Shown here: positions 24,833 to 31,683 of the stretch, one piece after another
Position numbering within the stretch: the stretch's first letter is position 1
Layout of the letters: every line of letters begins with the position of its first letter
NCBI RefSeq assembly: GCF_014268445.2
Contig: NZ_CP077089.1
Span: 5,959,001 to 6,023,000, forward strand
DNA length: 64,000 bases
Reading direction: 5' to 3'
Source of the DNA: Pseudomonas tensinigenes
Lineage (GTDB): Bacteria; Pseudomonadota; Gammaproteobacteria; Pseudomonadales; Pseudomonadaceae
Program-made: the position numbers and the translations under genes
Notes under the pieces: model-generated
Databases searched by the model: none
What the model saw: only the letters and a program-made list of their open reading frames with translations
What the model was told of the DNA's origin: nothing

Positions 24833-25768
24833 CTAATTCGTACGCTGTTCTTCGCGAACGGCTGTCGGCGCTACGATCGGCGGCTGTGCCGGACGGCGCC
24901 ACTGCGGCAGTCCGATCAACACCACAGCGCTGATGATCACCAGCATCGCCAGCGCTTCCTCGATCCCGATGGTCTCGCCAACAAACACAATCCCCAGCAA
25001 CACCGCCACCGCCGGGTTGACGTAGGCATAACTGGTCGCCGCCGCTGGACGCACGTGCTTGAGCAAATACATATAAGAGTTGAAGGCGATGATTGATCCA
25101 AAGAAGATCAGATAGGCCAGCGCCAGCCAGCCTTCAACTGGCGGCATTGCTTGCAGACGCTCGCCACTGACGGCGCTGCCGATCAGCAGCACCACACCGC
25201 CGACCAGCATTTCCACCGCACTGGCCATCGCGCCCTGCGGCAACGGCAAATGTCTGCTCCACACCGAACCGAACGCCCAGGTCGCCGCCGCGAAAATCAA
25301 CAGCGCCGCGCCCATCGGACTCGATTGCAAGTTGGAACCCATGTTGAGCATGGCGATGCCAATAATCCCCAACGCCACCCCAGCCCACTCGAGACGGGTA
25401 TTACGCGCGCCCCAGAAATAACCGCACAGCAAAGTAAACAGCGGCACCGTCGCCACCGCCAACGCAGCAACCCCGGAAGCCACACCGGTGTGCTCGGCCA
25501 CACTCACCGCGCCGTTACCGAAACTGAGCAGCAAAATGCCGATGATCCCCGCCGCTTTCCACTGCGCCCAGGTCGGCGCCGGAGCCCCGCGCCAGCGCAA
25601 GAACGCATACATCAGGCTGCCGGCGATCACGAAGCGCACCCCGCCGAGCATCAGCGGCGGCCAGTACTCGACGCCAATGCGGATCACCAGATAGGTCGAT
25701 CCCCAAATCACGTACAGCGCAAAAAACGCGGCGATCAGCGGCAAGGAAAAACGGCGCAAGGCAGGCAT
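24833..25768 (-). CDS. EamA-family exporter, YedA-like
   Basis: A 311-residue, ten-helix DMT-superfamily protein of the YedA type. Signatures are FFALYVIWGSTYLVIRIGVE in the first helix, PPLMLGGVRFVIAGSLMY, and KHVRPAAATSYAYVNPAVAV in the second EamA half. Such carriers export amino acids or drugs. The start at 25768 (MPALRRF) follows the family; the frame is open further upstream to 25825. It is divergent from an Lrp/AsnC regulator gene with about 160 bases between, a standard arrangement for an amino-acid exporter and its regulator. Confidence 0.87.
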   Translation of the reverse strand: MPALRRFSLPLIAAFFALYVIWGSTYLVIRIGVEYWPPLMLGGVRFVIAGSLMYAFLRWRGAPAPTWAQWKAAGIIGILLLSFGNGAVSVAEHTGVASGVAALAVATVPLFTLLCGYFWGARNTRLEWAGVALGIIGIAMLNMGSNLQSSPMGAALLIFAAATWAFGSVWSRHLPLPQGAMASAVEMLVGGVVLLIGSAVSGERLQAMPPVEGWLALAYLIFFGSIIAFNSYMYLLKHVRPAAATSYAYVNPAVAVLLGIVFVGETIGIEEALAMLVIISAVVLIGLPQWRRPAQPPIVAPTAVREEQRTN

Positions 25769-25931
25769 GGGCAACTCGAAAGTCTGGCTCAGGGGATGGA
25801 TTATTCTAGAAAGGCTGACGAGCAAAAATAAGTTACAAAACCTGTTTATAGCGCCGGTACACTTTGGAAATCACGGAGATCGCTGGAATAAACCACGATT
25901 TCGAAAGTCTGGCATTTTCAGGAGTCCGGCC

Positions 25932-26387
25932 TTGGACAAATACGACCGCATGCTGCTCAGCGCCCTGCTCGAAAATGGCCGCGCGTCCTACGCCGACCTC
26001 GCACGCAAAGTGAACCTCTCCGCCCCCGCCGTCGCCGAGCGCGTGGCCAAGCTTGAGGCATCCGGGGTGATTACCGGATATGAGGCGAAAATTGACCTGT
26101 CGAAAATCGGCCTGCCGATCCAGTGCATGATCGAATTACGCCTGCACCAGAACGGCAGTCAGAAGGTCTACGACGAACTGGTGAAAATCCCGCAACTGAC
26201 CGAATGCTTTCGAGTAACGGGCGATCCGTGCGTGATGATGAAGGCTGCTGTGGGGTCAATGACGGAGCTTGAGGAATTGATCAATCGGGTGGCGAAGTTT
26301 GGCTTCAGCAAGACGTCGATTGTGCTGTCGAGCGCGATCGAAAAACGCGTGCCGCTCGGCCAGATCGAAGGCAACGGCAAATCCTGA
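25932..26387 (+). CDS. Lrp/AsnC-family regulator with duplicated 3' end
   Basis: A 151-residue Lrp/AsnC protein: N-terminal helix-turn-helix (LDKYDRMLLSALLENGRASY, NLSAPAVAERVAKLE) and a RAM ligand domain (KVYDELVKIPQLTECFRVTG, DPCVMMKAAVGSMTELEELI). No ATG fits; a TTG at 25932 with GGAG eight bases upstream is the best start and gives the canonical N-terminus. It probably controls the divergent YedA-like exporter. Its last 24 codons plus downstream sequence are repeated at 28541-28672, bracketing an accessory insert. The four base differences between copies in the coding part are all synonymous. Confidence 0.9.
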   Translation: MDKYDRMLLSALLENGRASYADLARKVNLSAPAVAERVAKLEASGVITGYEAKIDLSKIGLPIQCMIELRLHQNGSQKVYDELVKIPQLTECFRVTGDPCVMMKAAVGSMTELEELINRVAKFGFSKTSIVLSSAIEKRVPLGQIEGNGKS

Positions 26388-26442
26388 GAACGATGATGCC
26401 CCGTGTGGGAGCGAGCCTGCTCGCGAAAGCGGTGTATCAGTC
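26311..26442 (+). repeat. Left direct repeat bounding the BRO-N insert
   Basis: 132 bases covering the last 24-25 codons of the Lrp-type gene, its stop, and the first REP arm. The partner is 28541-28672 at a constant offset of 2230 bases. The copies differ at roughly nine positions and have no indel. It functions, formally, as an attachment-like or recombination-derived duplication. Confidence 0.85.
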
Positions 26443-26481
26443 GATACAAATTTTGGCTGACACACCGTCATCGCGAGCAGG
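26403..26481. repeat. REP doublet with truncated right arm
   Basis: The left arm GTGGGAGCGAGCCTGCTCGCGA is intact, but the right arm stops at TCGCGAGCAGG and is followed by TTCATAGCTC instead of CTCGCTCCCACA. The break marks the left edge of the accessory insert. Confidence 0.85.
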
Positions 26482-26540
26482 TTCATAGCTCATTCACCCG
26501 ATCAAAAATCAACTTTCCATCCTGAAACAACTAGCGGTCT

Positions 26541-27053
26541 TCATCTGTAGCTGGCCCCTTCCTGAGTCAACATGTACGGCATGTCTCGCATGCGTATCCA
26601 TGGCTCATTGCGCCAATGCAGAAGCCTCAACGTTTCCCCGGCACACATAATCAAGCGCAGATGTGGATCTGGAACTGACTTCGAACTCTGACGAAGCATT
26701 GGCACAATCTCGTGAGTCAGCCAACGACGCAGATGACGGTTCTCTGGGGAATAATGATAAACCAGCATTGCGTAAACCCCTGACTCGCTCAGCATCAAAA
26801 ACTCTTGAGCACCATCATTACCTGACAGATGCATCATCCGCCGCTGATCCTCATCCAGCTTGAGCACTTGCCGCGAATTGATTTCCAGCCCCATGAGACG
26901 ACCGATGTCTCGGGCACAGAACCAAGCTTCTGCATGTTGCAGAGTAGCCCGCAGTTGAATGTGATGACGGATGAACAATAGGGGTTGTATGAGCGGCTCA
27001 CGAGGGATTGCTGAACCGAAAGTTTCTGAGTGCGTGGGGACAACCTTGACCAT
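26541..27053 (-). CDS. BRO-N domain protein, phage antirepressor type
   Basis: A 170-residue protein. The central part, about residues 20-120, is a BRO-N/Bro-like domain: LLFIRHHIQLRATLQHAEAW, FCARDIGRLMGLEINSRQVL, FLMLSESGVYAMLVYHYSPE and HLRRWLTHEIVPMLR, which in phage antirepressors and baculovirus BRO proteins bind DNA or a repressor. AAGGAG lies eight bases before the ATG at 27053; the open frame further upstream is through a structured leader and is not believed to be translated. It is unusual in having a highly structured 5' leader (27086-27180) and in lying alone in a 2.2-kb insert without other phage genes. Target unknown. Confidence 0.85.
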   Translation of the reverse strand: MVKVVPTHSETFGSAIPREPLIQPLLFIRHHIQLRATLQHAEAWFCARDIGRLMGLEINSRQVLKLDEDQRRMMHLSGNDGAQEFLMLSESGVYAMLVYHYSPENRHLRRWLTHEIVPMLRQSSKSVPDPHLRLIMCAGETLRLLHWRNEPWIRMRDMPYMLTQEGASYR

Positions 27054-27085
27054 GACAAATCTCCTTAGAACATCGGAGCGGCCCG

Positions 27086-27180
27086 CATCACTTGCAGATG
27101 ATGGGTGGCAGCTGTGCGCGGGTCTGCAAGACCGAGTAGGAGACCTCGGCAGACCCGAAGGTCTCCCGCACACAGCTACC
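27086..27180 (-). ncRNA. Structured leader RNA upstream of the BRO-N gene
   Basis: On the minus strand, in order: a 16-base outer arm (27180-27165), a hairpin AGACC-UUCG-GGUCU (27164-27151), a hairpin GCCGAG/CUCGGU with an eight-base loop (27150-27131), a linker CUUGCAGA (27130-27123), and the closing arm (27122-27107). The outer stem has 14 Watson-Crick and two G-U pairs on the minus strand; on the plus strand those would be C-A mismatches, which sets the strand. A following hairpin CAUCA/UGAUG (27103-27086) exposes the loop UCUGCAAG, perfectly complementary to the eight-base linker, allowing a pseudoknot. The element ends about 20 bases before the AAGGAG of the BRO-N gene. It may be a cis-regulatory leader or a processed RNA. 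Confidence 0.75.
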
Positions 27181-27212
27181 ATAAATCGATAGTCGCTAAT
27201 TGAAGCGACGCG

Positions 27213-27242
27213 ATTATAGGTTTGCCAGTGGTCTCCTAACAA
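27213..27242 (-). promoter_or_regulatory. Sigma-70-type promoter for the leader RNA and BRO-N gene
   Basis: On the minus strand TTGTTA (27242-27237), an 18-base spacer and TATAAT (27218-27213). Transcription would begin near 27206 and run through the structured element into the BRO-N gene. A GTCGCT/AGCGAC hairpin (27192-27209) overlaps the expected start and TCGCTG/CAGCGA (27268-27285) lies upstream; either could be an operator. Confidence 0.6.
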
Positions 27243-27504
27243 ACAATCGGCGGGCTTGCAGTCCCGATCGCTGAATTTGCAGCGACGCACAGAGGTTAAC
27301 GGTAGGGTTATCTGGGCTCAAGACAGATTCCCCCTAAACTTCAGTAGGATGCTTCCCCAAACCATACACGTAACTAAACAACCGATTTACACGAGACTTT
27401 TGGTCGATGGACGCCACCCAGCGCAGCAGCTAATGTCCTGAATATGCCGAGAATCGGTCTTTCTCAAAAAATAAAAAACCGAAAGAAATGAAAGGAGTTC
27501 AAAA

Positions 27505-28509
27505 ATGACGTGGAAGGGAACCCTACGCTCAATGCAGGCGTCAGCCAGAAGAGCTGAGCGCAACTCAAAACGGCGCCAACGTGAATTGCAGGTGCGTCAG
27601 AAAGAGTTCGAGAAAATGGAGGCTCTTGAACAGGCCGCGTACGAAGTTGAAGTCTACGAAAATCACATAGATTTGTTGCTGTCTGTGCATAAAGACTGTG
27701 GCGAGAGGATTGATTGGAGTGAGTTCGCTAATCAACCGCCACCGATAAAACCCGCCGCACTAAATACTCATGAAAACCAGGCTAGGGCGAGACAGGCCAG
27801 CTATAAACCTGGCTTCATTGCGCGCACTTTAAAACTTGAGGCCAGACAGCGTAAAAAACTGGAATTCGCTATTCAAGCAGCGGCTGCCAAAGACTCGCAG
27901 CAGTTGGCTCAAGAGGTAACGGAGTGGGAAGCGGAGCATCAGGATTGGAAAATAGATCACGAACTCGCGCTGGGAATTCTCGCCGGCAATGGCCAATCGA
28001 AAATTGATGCAGTTTTGCGCGTGAATCCGTTCACGGATATTTCCCATTTAGGCACATCTATTAATTTCTCGGTCGCAGACACTGGAATTCTCGAGTGCAC
28101 GCTCTCGGTACACGGGACCAAAGTGATCCCTCAAGAGATCAAGTCACTGCTGCAGAGCGGAAAATTATCGGTGAAAAAAATGCCAATCAGCAAATTTAAT
28201 GAGCTGTTACAGGACTACGTATCCAGCTGCGTTTTGCGTGTGGGTCAAGAACTGCTAAGTATTCTTCCCGAGCGCCTCGTCATTGTTACGGCGGTTGACT
28301 CTCTTCTCAACTCCGCAACCGGCCATCTCGAAGATCAGCCGATCCTCAGCGTCGCGCTTGCACGCGAGACGCTATTCAAACTCAACATGCAAAGCATCGA
28401 TCCATCCGATTCGATGAAGAACTTTGTACACACGATGAATTTCAAGAAAACAACCGGATTTATGCCGGTGGACAAGGTTGATAGTCAACAATTCGCCAGT
28501 CTGGCCTGA
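27505..28509 (+). CDS. Unrecognised 334-aa charged protein of the BRO-N insert
   Basis: I do not recognise this family. The N-terminal 60 residues are strongly charged and helical (arginine-, glutamine- and glutamate-rich, e.g. RRAERNSKRRQRELQVRQ), probably coiled coil; a second charged helical segment lies about residues 110-155 (KLEARQRKKLEFAIQAAA, EVTEWEAEHQDWKIDHE). The C-terminal half, about 165-330, looks like a mixed alpha/beta domain with repeated VxxLSVHG- and LPERLVIVTAVD-like strands. No signal peptide or membrane segment. AAAGGAG lies nine bases before the ATG. Codon use is less GC-rich than neighbouring core genes, consistent with acquired DNA. The restriction-fold, nuclease and ATPase motifs I looked for are absent. 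Confidence 0.8.
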   Translation: MTWKGTLRSMQASARRAERNSKRRQRELQVRQKEFEKMEALEQAAYEVEVYENHIDLLLSVHKDCGERIDWSEFANQPPPIKPAALNTHENQARARQASYKPGFIARTLKLEARQRKKLEFAIQAAAAKDSQQLAQEVTEWEAEHQDWKIDHELALGILAGNGQSKIDAVLRVNPFTDISHLGTSINFSVADTGILECTLSVHGTKVIPQEIKSLLQSGKLSVKKMPISKFNELLQDYVSSCVLRVGQELLSILPERLVIVTAVDSLLNSATGHLEDQPILSVALARETLFKLNMQSIDPSDSMKNFVHTMNFKKTTGFMPVDKVDSQQFASLA

Positions 28510-28511
28510 CG

Positions 28512-28540
28512 CGAAAAGATCGCAGCCTTCGACAGCTCCT
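28512..28540. repeat. Truncated REP fragment at the right junction
   Basis: AAAAGATCGCAGCCTTCGACAGCTCCT is the left half of the GATCGCAGCC-family repeat seen at 3498-3588; it stops exactly where the duplicated Lrp 3' end begins. Confidence 0.7.
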
Positions 28541-28617
28541 AGACCTCGATTGTGCTGTCGAGCGCGATCGAAAAGCGCGTGCCGTTAGGCCAGATCGAAG
28601 GCAACGGCAAATCCTGA
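28541..28617 (+). pseudogene. Duplicate 3' fragment of the Lrp/AsnC gene
   Basis: An in-frame remnant of 24 codons plus stop, encoding the same C-terminus as the intact gene (TSIVLSSAIEKRVPLG and onward to the stop). It lacks the rest of the gene. Three codons differ from the intact copy (ACC/ACG, AAG/AAA, TTA/CTC), all silent; the TTA is a rare leucine codon in such genomes. It is either the displaced original end or the end brought by the insert. Confidence 0.85.
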
Positions 28618-28672
28618 GAACGATGATGCGCCATGTGGGAGCGAGCTTGCTCGCGAAAGCGGTAGATCAGTC
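28541..28672 (+). repeat. Right direct repeat bounding the BRO-N insert
   Basis: Partner of 26311-26442; it includes the Lrp gene fragment and the left arm of the next REP doublet. Confidence 0.85.
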
Positions 28673-28725
28673 ACATTGAAGTTGAATGACACACCGCATT
28701 CGCGAGCAAGCTCGCTCCCACAGGG
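28633..28725. repeat. REP doublet (GTGGGAGCGAGC family)
   Basis: Intact inverted pair with GAGCTTGCTCGCGA arms, downstream of the duplicated Lrp gene end and before the exonuclease gene. Confidence 0.9.
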
Positions 28726-28745
28726 GTTTTGTGTTGGGCTTGGGA

Positions 28746-29351
28746 TCAGCGATAGCGCTGCAGATGTTCGCTGACTTTCGCGGCCGGGACTTTCTGCAGT
28801 TTGCACAGCAGGTCATGCGATAGCTCGCTTACACCGTGCTTGTGCCGCAACTCATCCGCCAGATGCGCCATCAGGTTGGCCGCCATCTCGGCATCGGCCA
28901 TGGCCCGGTGAGCCTGGCCGGTATGCGGCAAACGCGCAAACGTGGTGAGCGTACCGAGCTTGTGATTCGGCGCCGCAGGCATCAAGCGCCGGGCAAGGAG
29001 CAGCGAACATGCAAAATTCTGCAACCGCGTACGCTTGATCCGCCCCAGTTCAAAGTCCCAGAACTTCTGGTCGAACGAGGCGTTGTGCGCCACCAGCGGC
29101 GTGCAGCCGACAAACTCATTGACCTCGTTCATCACCTGCTCGGCCGAGGGCGCGGTGCGCAGCATGGCGTTGCTGATGCCGGTCAGTTGTTCGATGAACG
29201 CGGGGACGCGGACGCCGGCGTTCATCAGGCTCTGGTAACGCTCGACGATGCGGCCGTTTTCCAGCATGACCACGGCGATTTCCGTAGCGCGGCAGTTGCT
29301 GTTCGGCGACAGGCCAGTGGTTTCAAAGTCGATGACTGCAATGCGTTCCAA
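28746..29351 (-). CDS. DEDDh 3'-5' exonuclease, DnaQ-like
   Basis: A 201-residue exonuclease of the DnaQ/epsilon fold. Exo I is VIDFETTGL (Asp and Glu), Exo II is LVAHNASFDQKFW (Asp), and Exo III is AHRAMADAEMAANLM (His and Asp), the full DEDDh set. It lacks polymerase-binding or RNase T extensions, so it is a stand-alone single-strand DNA or RNA exonuclease; the exact substrate cannot be read. It is followed, on the same strand upstream, by an NYN-domain gene 21 bases away, making a two-gene nuclease-like unit. Confidence 0.9.
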   Translation of the reverse strand: MERIAVIDFETTGLSPNSNCRATEIAVVMLENGRIVERYQSLMNAGVRVPAFIEQLTGISNAMLRTAPSAEQVMNEVNEFVGCTPLVAHNASFDQKFWDFELGRIKRTRLQNFACSLLLARRLMPAAPNHKLGTLTTFARLPHTGQAHRAMADAEMAANLMAHLADELRHKHGVSELSHDLLCKLQKVPAAKVSEHLQRYR

Positions 29352-29372
29352 ACCGGGTGGTACTCCGTCAAA

Positions 29373-29852
29373 TCAATTCTTTAGAAGCAGCGCGCCTTCG
29401 ATCGGCACGTAACGGCTGGCGGCGCGGATCAGCGAATTGGCGGTCAGGCCCGGCACGCCATAGGCTACCGCTTGCACGCCGTGTTTGCTGATGATGCGTT
29501 CGAGCAGCATGTCGAAATCGCCATCACCGGAGGCCAGCACAATTTCGTCGACATGGTCGGCGGCATCCATGATGTCGAGGGTGATGCCCACGTCCCAGTC
29601 GCCCTTGGCCGAGCCGTCGCTGCGCTGGATGTAGGGTTTGAGTTTCACGGTGAAACCGAGGTTGCGCAGGATCTGCTGGAACTGCTGCTGCTTGCTGTCG
29701 CCACGGTCGATCGCGTAGGCGTAGGCCTCGACGATCTGCCCGTCCTTGCTGATGTCTGCCCACAGCGCGGCGTAGTTGAAGTGACAACCATAGGCCTGAC
29801 GCACGGTGTAGTAGAGGTTCTGCACGTCGGCGAACACTGCGATTTTTTTCAC
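29373..29852 (-). CDS. NYN/LabA-type (DUF88) protein
   Basis: A 159-residue PIN-like NYN domain. The family acidic residues are at FADVQNLYYTVRQ (Asp and Asn), AKGDWDVGITLDIMD (two Asp), and LASGDGDFDMLLE (Asp-rich loop), which in LabA-like proteins form a metal-dependent RNase site. It probably cuts RNA; a cellular target is not known. Next to the DEDDh exonuclease gene in the same direction, suggesting related nucleic-acid processing. Confidence 0.9.
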   Translation of the reverse strand: MKKIAVFADVQNLYYTVRQAYGCHFNYAALWADISKDGQIVEAYAYAIDRGDSKQQQFQQILRNLGFTVKLKPYIQRSDGSAKGDWDVGITLDIMDAADHVDEIVLASGDGDFDMLLERIISKHGVQAVAYGVPGLTANSLIRAASRYVPIEGALLLKN

Positions 29853-29956
29853 CGGAGTTCCTGTGGGCGCGCAAGCGCACGAAGCGGGATCAGGCGCCAG
29901 GCCCGAAAAAGGCGCTCAGTATGCCAGTCCGAAGGAGGGTTCCGCGAATAATCGGC

Positions 29957-29978
29957 CCGGAGCCCTCAGGGGCTCCGG
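29957..29978. terminator. Hairpin downstream of the DUF2076 gene
   Basis: CCGGAGCCC-TCAG-GGGCTCCGG, nine perfect pairs, 12 bases beyond the stop of the DUF2076 gene on the minus strand. It is followed only by ATTATT, so termination may be weak. Confidence 0.6.
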
Positions 29979-29990
29979 ACGAATGGTGAG

Positions 29991-30755
29991 TCAGACGAAG
30001 GAATCGTCGTCATCGAAGAACGAGGAGTTGTCGTTGTCGTTGCCGTAGTCGGTGTCGGTGAAGCCGCCCTGGTCGTTGCCAGAGAAGCCATTGTCCGCCA
30101 CACGCTGATCATCGCCCCAGCCACTGCTGCTCTGGTCAGCGACCTGCGCCGGTTCTTCCTTGATCACTTCAACGATTTCTTCCGGCTGCTGGTTGTGATG
30201 GAAAAGACTGCTGATGCCCTGCGCCAGCATCACACCACCGGCCACACCAGCAGCGGTTTTCAAGGCGCCGCCAAGGAAGCTGCTGCCCGCCGCCGGAGCC
30301 GCTTGCTGAGCGTAATTAGATGGTGGTGCACCGAAGTTCTGTTGTGGCGCGGGTGCGCCGAAACTCTGCTGCGGGGCCGGTTCACGCCAGCCTCCGGTCG
30401 ACGCCGGGGCGGCACTCTGAGTCGGCGCCGGACGCGGGCTGCCACCAAAAATGCTCGACAGGAAACCACCGCCGCCGCTCGGCGCGGGTGCGGCACTCTG
30501 GGTCTTGGCCGATTGCAGTTCGGCCTGCAACTGCTGGACTTGCCGGGTCAGTTGTTTGTTCTGCTCATCGAGGCTCTTGAGCGCAGCCTCTTGCACCAGA
30601 ATCGCCTGGGTCATGAAATAACCTGCCGCTGGCTGGCGGGTCAGGTGTTCCTTGATCCGCGCCTCAGCCTGGGCATCGCGCGGGGCTGCCTCCGTTTCGG
30701 CCTGTTGCAGCCGGGAAAACAGTCCATCGATCAGGGTTTGCTCTTCGCTGTTCAT
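29991..30755 (-). CDS. DUF2076 family protein
   Basis: A 254-residue protein. The N-terminal helical segment (NSEEQTLIDGLFSRLQQAE) and the coiled coil at about residues 70-95 (LKSLDEQNKQLTRQVQQLQ) are typical of DUF2076 proteins. The middle is low-complexity, rich in proline, alanine, glutamine and serine, with a short glycine/alanine segment that may insert in the membrane (about 155-180). The C-terminus is asparagine- and aspartate-rich, ending SSFFDDDDSFV. Probably a periplasmic or membrane-associated ligand-binding-like protein; function unknown. Start at 30755 follows GAGGTC. Confidence 0.85.
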   Translation of the reverse strand: MNSEEQTLIDGLFSRLQQAETEAAPRDAQAEARIKEHLTRQPAAGYFMTQAILVQEAALKSLDEQNKQLTRQVQQLQAELQSAKTQSAAPAPSGGGGFLSSIFGGSPRPAPTQSAAPASTGGWREPAPQQSFGAPAPQQNFGAPPSNYAQQAAPAAGSSFLGGALKTAAGVAGGVMLAQGISSLFHHNQQPEEIVEVIKEEPAQVADQSSSGWGDDQRVADNGFSGNDQGGFTDTDYGNDNDNSSFFDDDDSFV

Positions 30756-30933
30756 GGCGACCTCGTAGATTGCCGGGGATAACATTGCCCTCGTCCACGT
30801 TGGCCGAGGTGCTCTCCTGTAATGGAGACGGTGACAAAACGTTTCAATGACCTTTACCGAATGTTTACGTTTGTGTCGCGCCAGCCATCATCGGTTAAAG
30901 TGAGCCACTGTTTTCCACCTGCGATACCGACTG

Positions 30934-31608
30934 ATGAATGCCCTCGAAGTACTGCGCGACTCTCTGTATTTTTTCAAACGCCATTTGGGCAGCATCGTGC
31001 GGTTGTGCCTGCCGTTGGTGACTTTCGAAGCGTTCCTGCAACAAGTTGTCGATCACGCCAGCGGACCGGAAAACATCTCGGCGATCAGTATCGTCGTCGG
31101 TCTGCTCGTATATCCGCTGTACACCGCGGCGCTGATCCTCTTTCTCGATGCACGCAGCCGTGGCGAGGCGCCGCGCAACCGTGATCTGCTGGCGATGGCC
31201 GCCACCCTGTGGCCACGCTTCGCGCTGCTCACCGCGTTGAATACCTTGCTGATTCTGTTGGGCCTGTCGCTGTATTTCCTGCCGGGCCTGATGTTGATGG
31301 TGATGCTCGCGTTCGGCGAATACCTGCTGGTGCTGCGCGGCATGGGCCCCTTGCAGGCGATGAAAGAAAGCCTGCGCCTGACCCGTGGCCATTTCTGGCG
31401 GATCCTGCTGTGCATTCTCTGTGTGATGACGCCGCTGTGGTTGCTCAAAGGCGCGACACTGGCGGTGTACCCCGAGCCGCAGAATCCTGTGATCGCGATA
31501 TTGATCGACAGTGCTCACAGCTTCCTGCAACTGTTCACCAGTGTGGTGTTGTTCCGCCTGTTCATGCTGATCAGCGAATTGCCTGACAAACGTGACAGAG
31601 TGGTCTGA
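30934..31608 (+). CDS. YciC-like multipass membrane protein
   Basis: A 224-residue protein with five or six hydrophobic segments and the YciC-family arrangement (LRDSLYFFKRHLGSIVRL, YPLYTAALILFLDARSRGE, LLILLGLSLYFLPGLMLMV, MKESLRLTRGHFWRILL). The MKESxxLTRGHxW-like segment is a family hallmark. Role unknown; YciC-type proteins are inner-membrane proteins sometimes linked to envelope homeostasis. Upstream lies ordinary intergenic DNA. Confidence 0.8.
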   Translation: MNALEVLRDSLYFFKRHLGSIVRLCLPLVTFEAFLQQVVDHASGPENISAISIVVGLLVYPLYTAALILFLDARSRGEAPRNRDLLAMAATLWPRFALLTALNTLLILLGLSLYFLPGLMLMVMLAFGEYLLVLRGMGPLQAMKESLRLTRGHFWRILLCILCVMTPLWLLKGATLAVYPEPQNPVIAILIDSAHSFLQLFTSVVLFRLFMLISELPDKRDRVV

Positions 31609-31683
31609 CAGCACTGCGCTTGGGCTTCGAGACGGCCGTCAGGTATGCTCGGTCCCACTTTCTGTAACGCTATAAGCCGAGCC

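Larger units (their letters stand above)
27054..27504. other. Long intergenic region of the BRO-N insert
   Basis: 451 bases between the divergent BRO-N and 334-aa genes. It holds the structured RNA (27086-27180), its promoter (27213-27242), a GGG-CTTGCAGT-CCC hairpin (27253-27264) that repeats the CTTGCAG core of the pseudoknot linker, a TCGCTG/CAGCGA hairpin, and about 200 bases of AT-rich sequence before the plus-strand gene. Short open frames here are not credible genes. Confidence 0.6.

Noticed and set aside
23437..24933. A 498-codon plus-strand open frame opposite rhlE
   Set aside because: It is a mirror frame of a high-GC gene; RhlE on the other strand has all helicase motifs, and the plus-strand product has low complexity (His/Gln/Arg-rich).
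27054..27290. Longer start for the BRO-N protein (79 extra residues)
   Set aside because: It would translate through the structured RNA and the promoter; AAGGAG directly precedes the ATG at 27053.
26541..28509. Prophage
   Set aside because: Only one phage-type gene (BRO-N) is present; no integrase, capsid, terminase, portal or lysis genes were seen.
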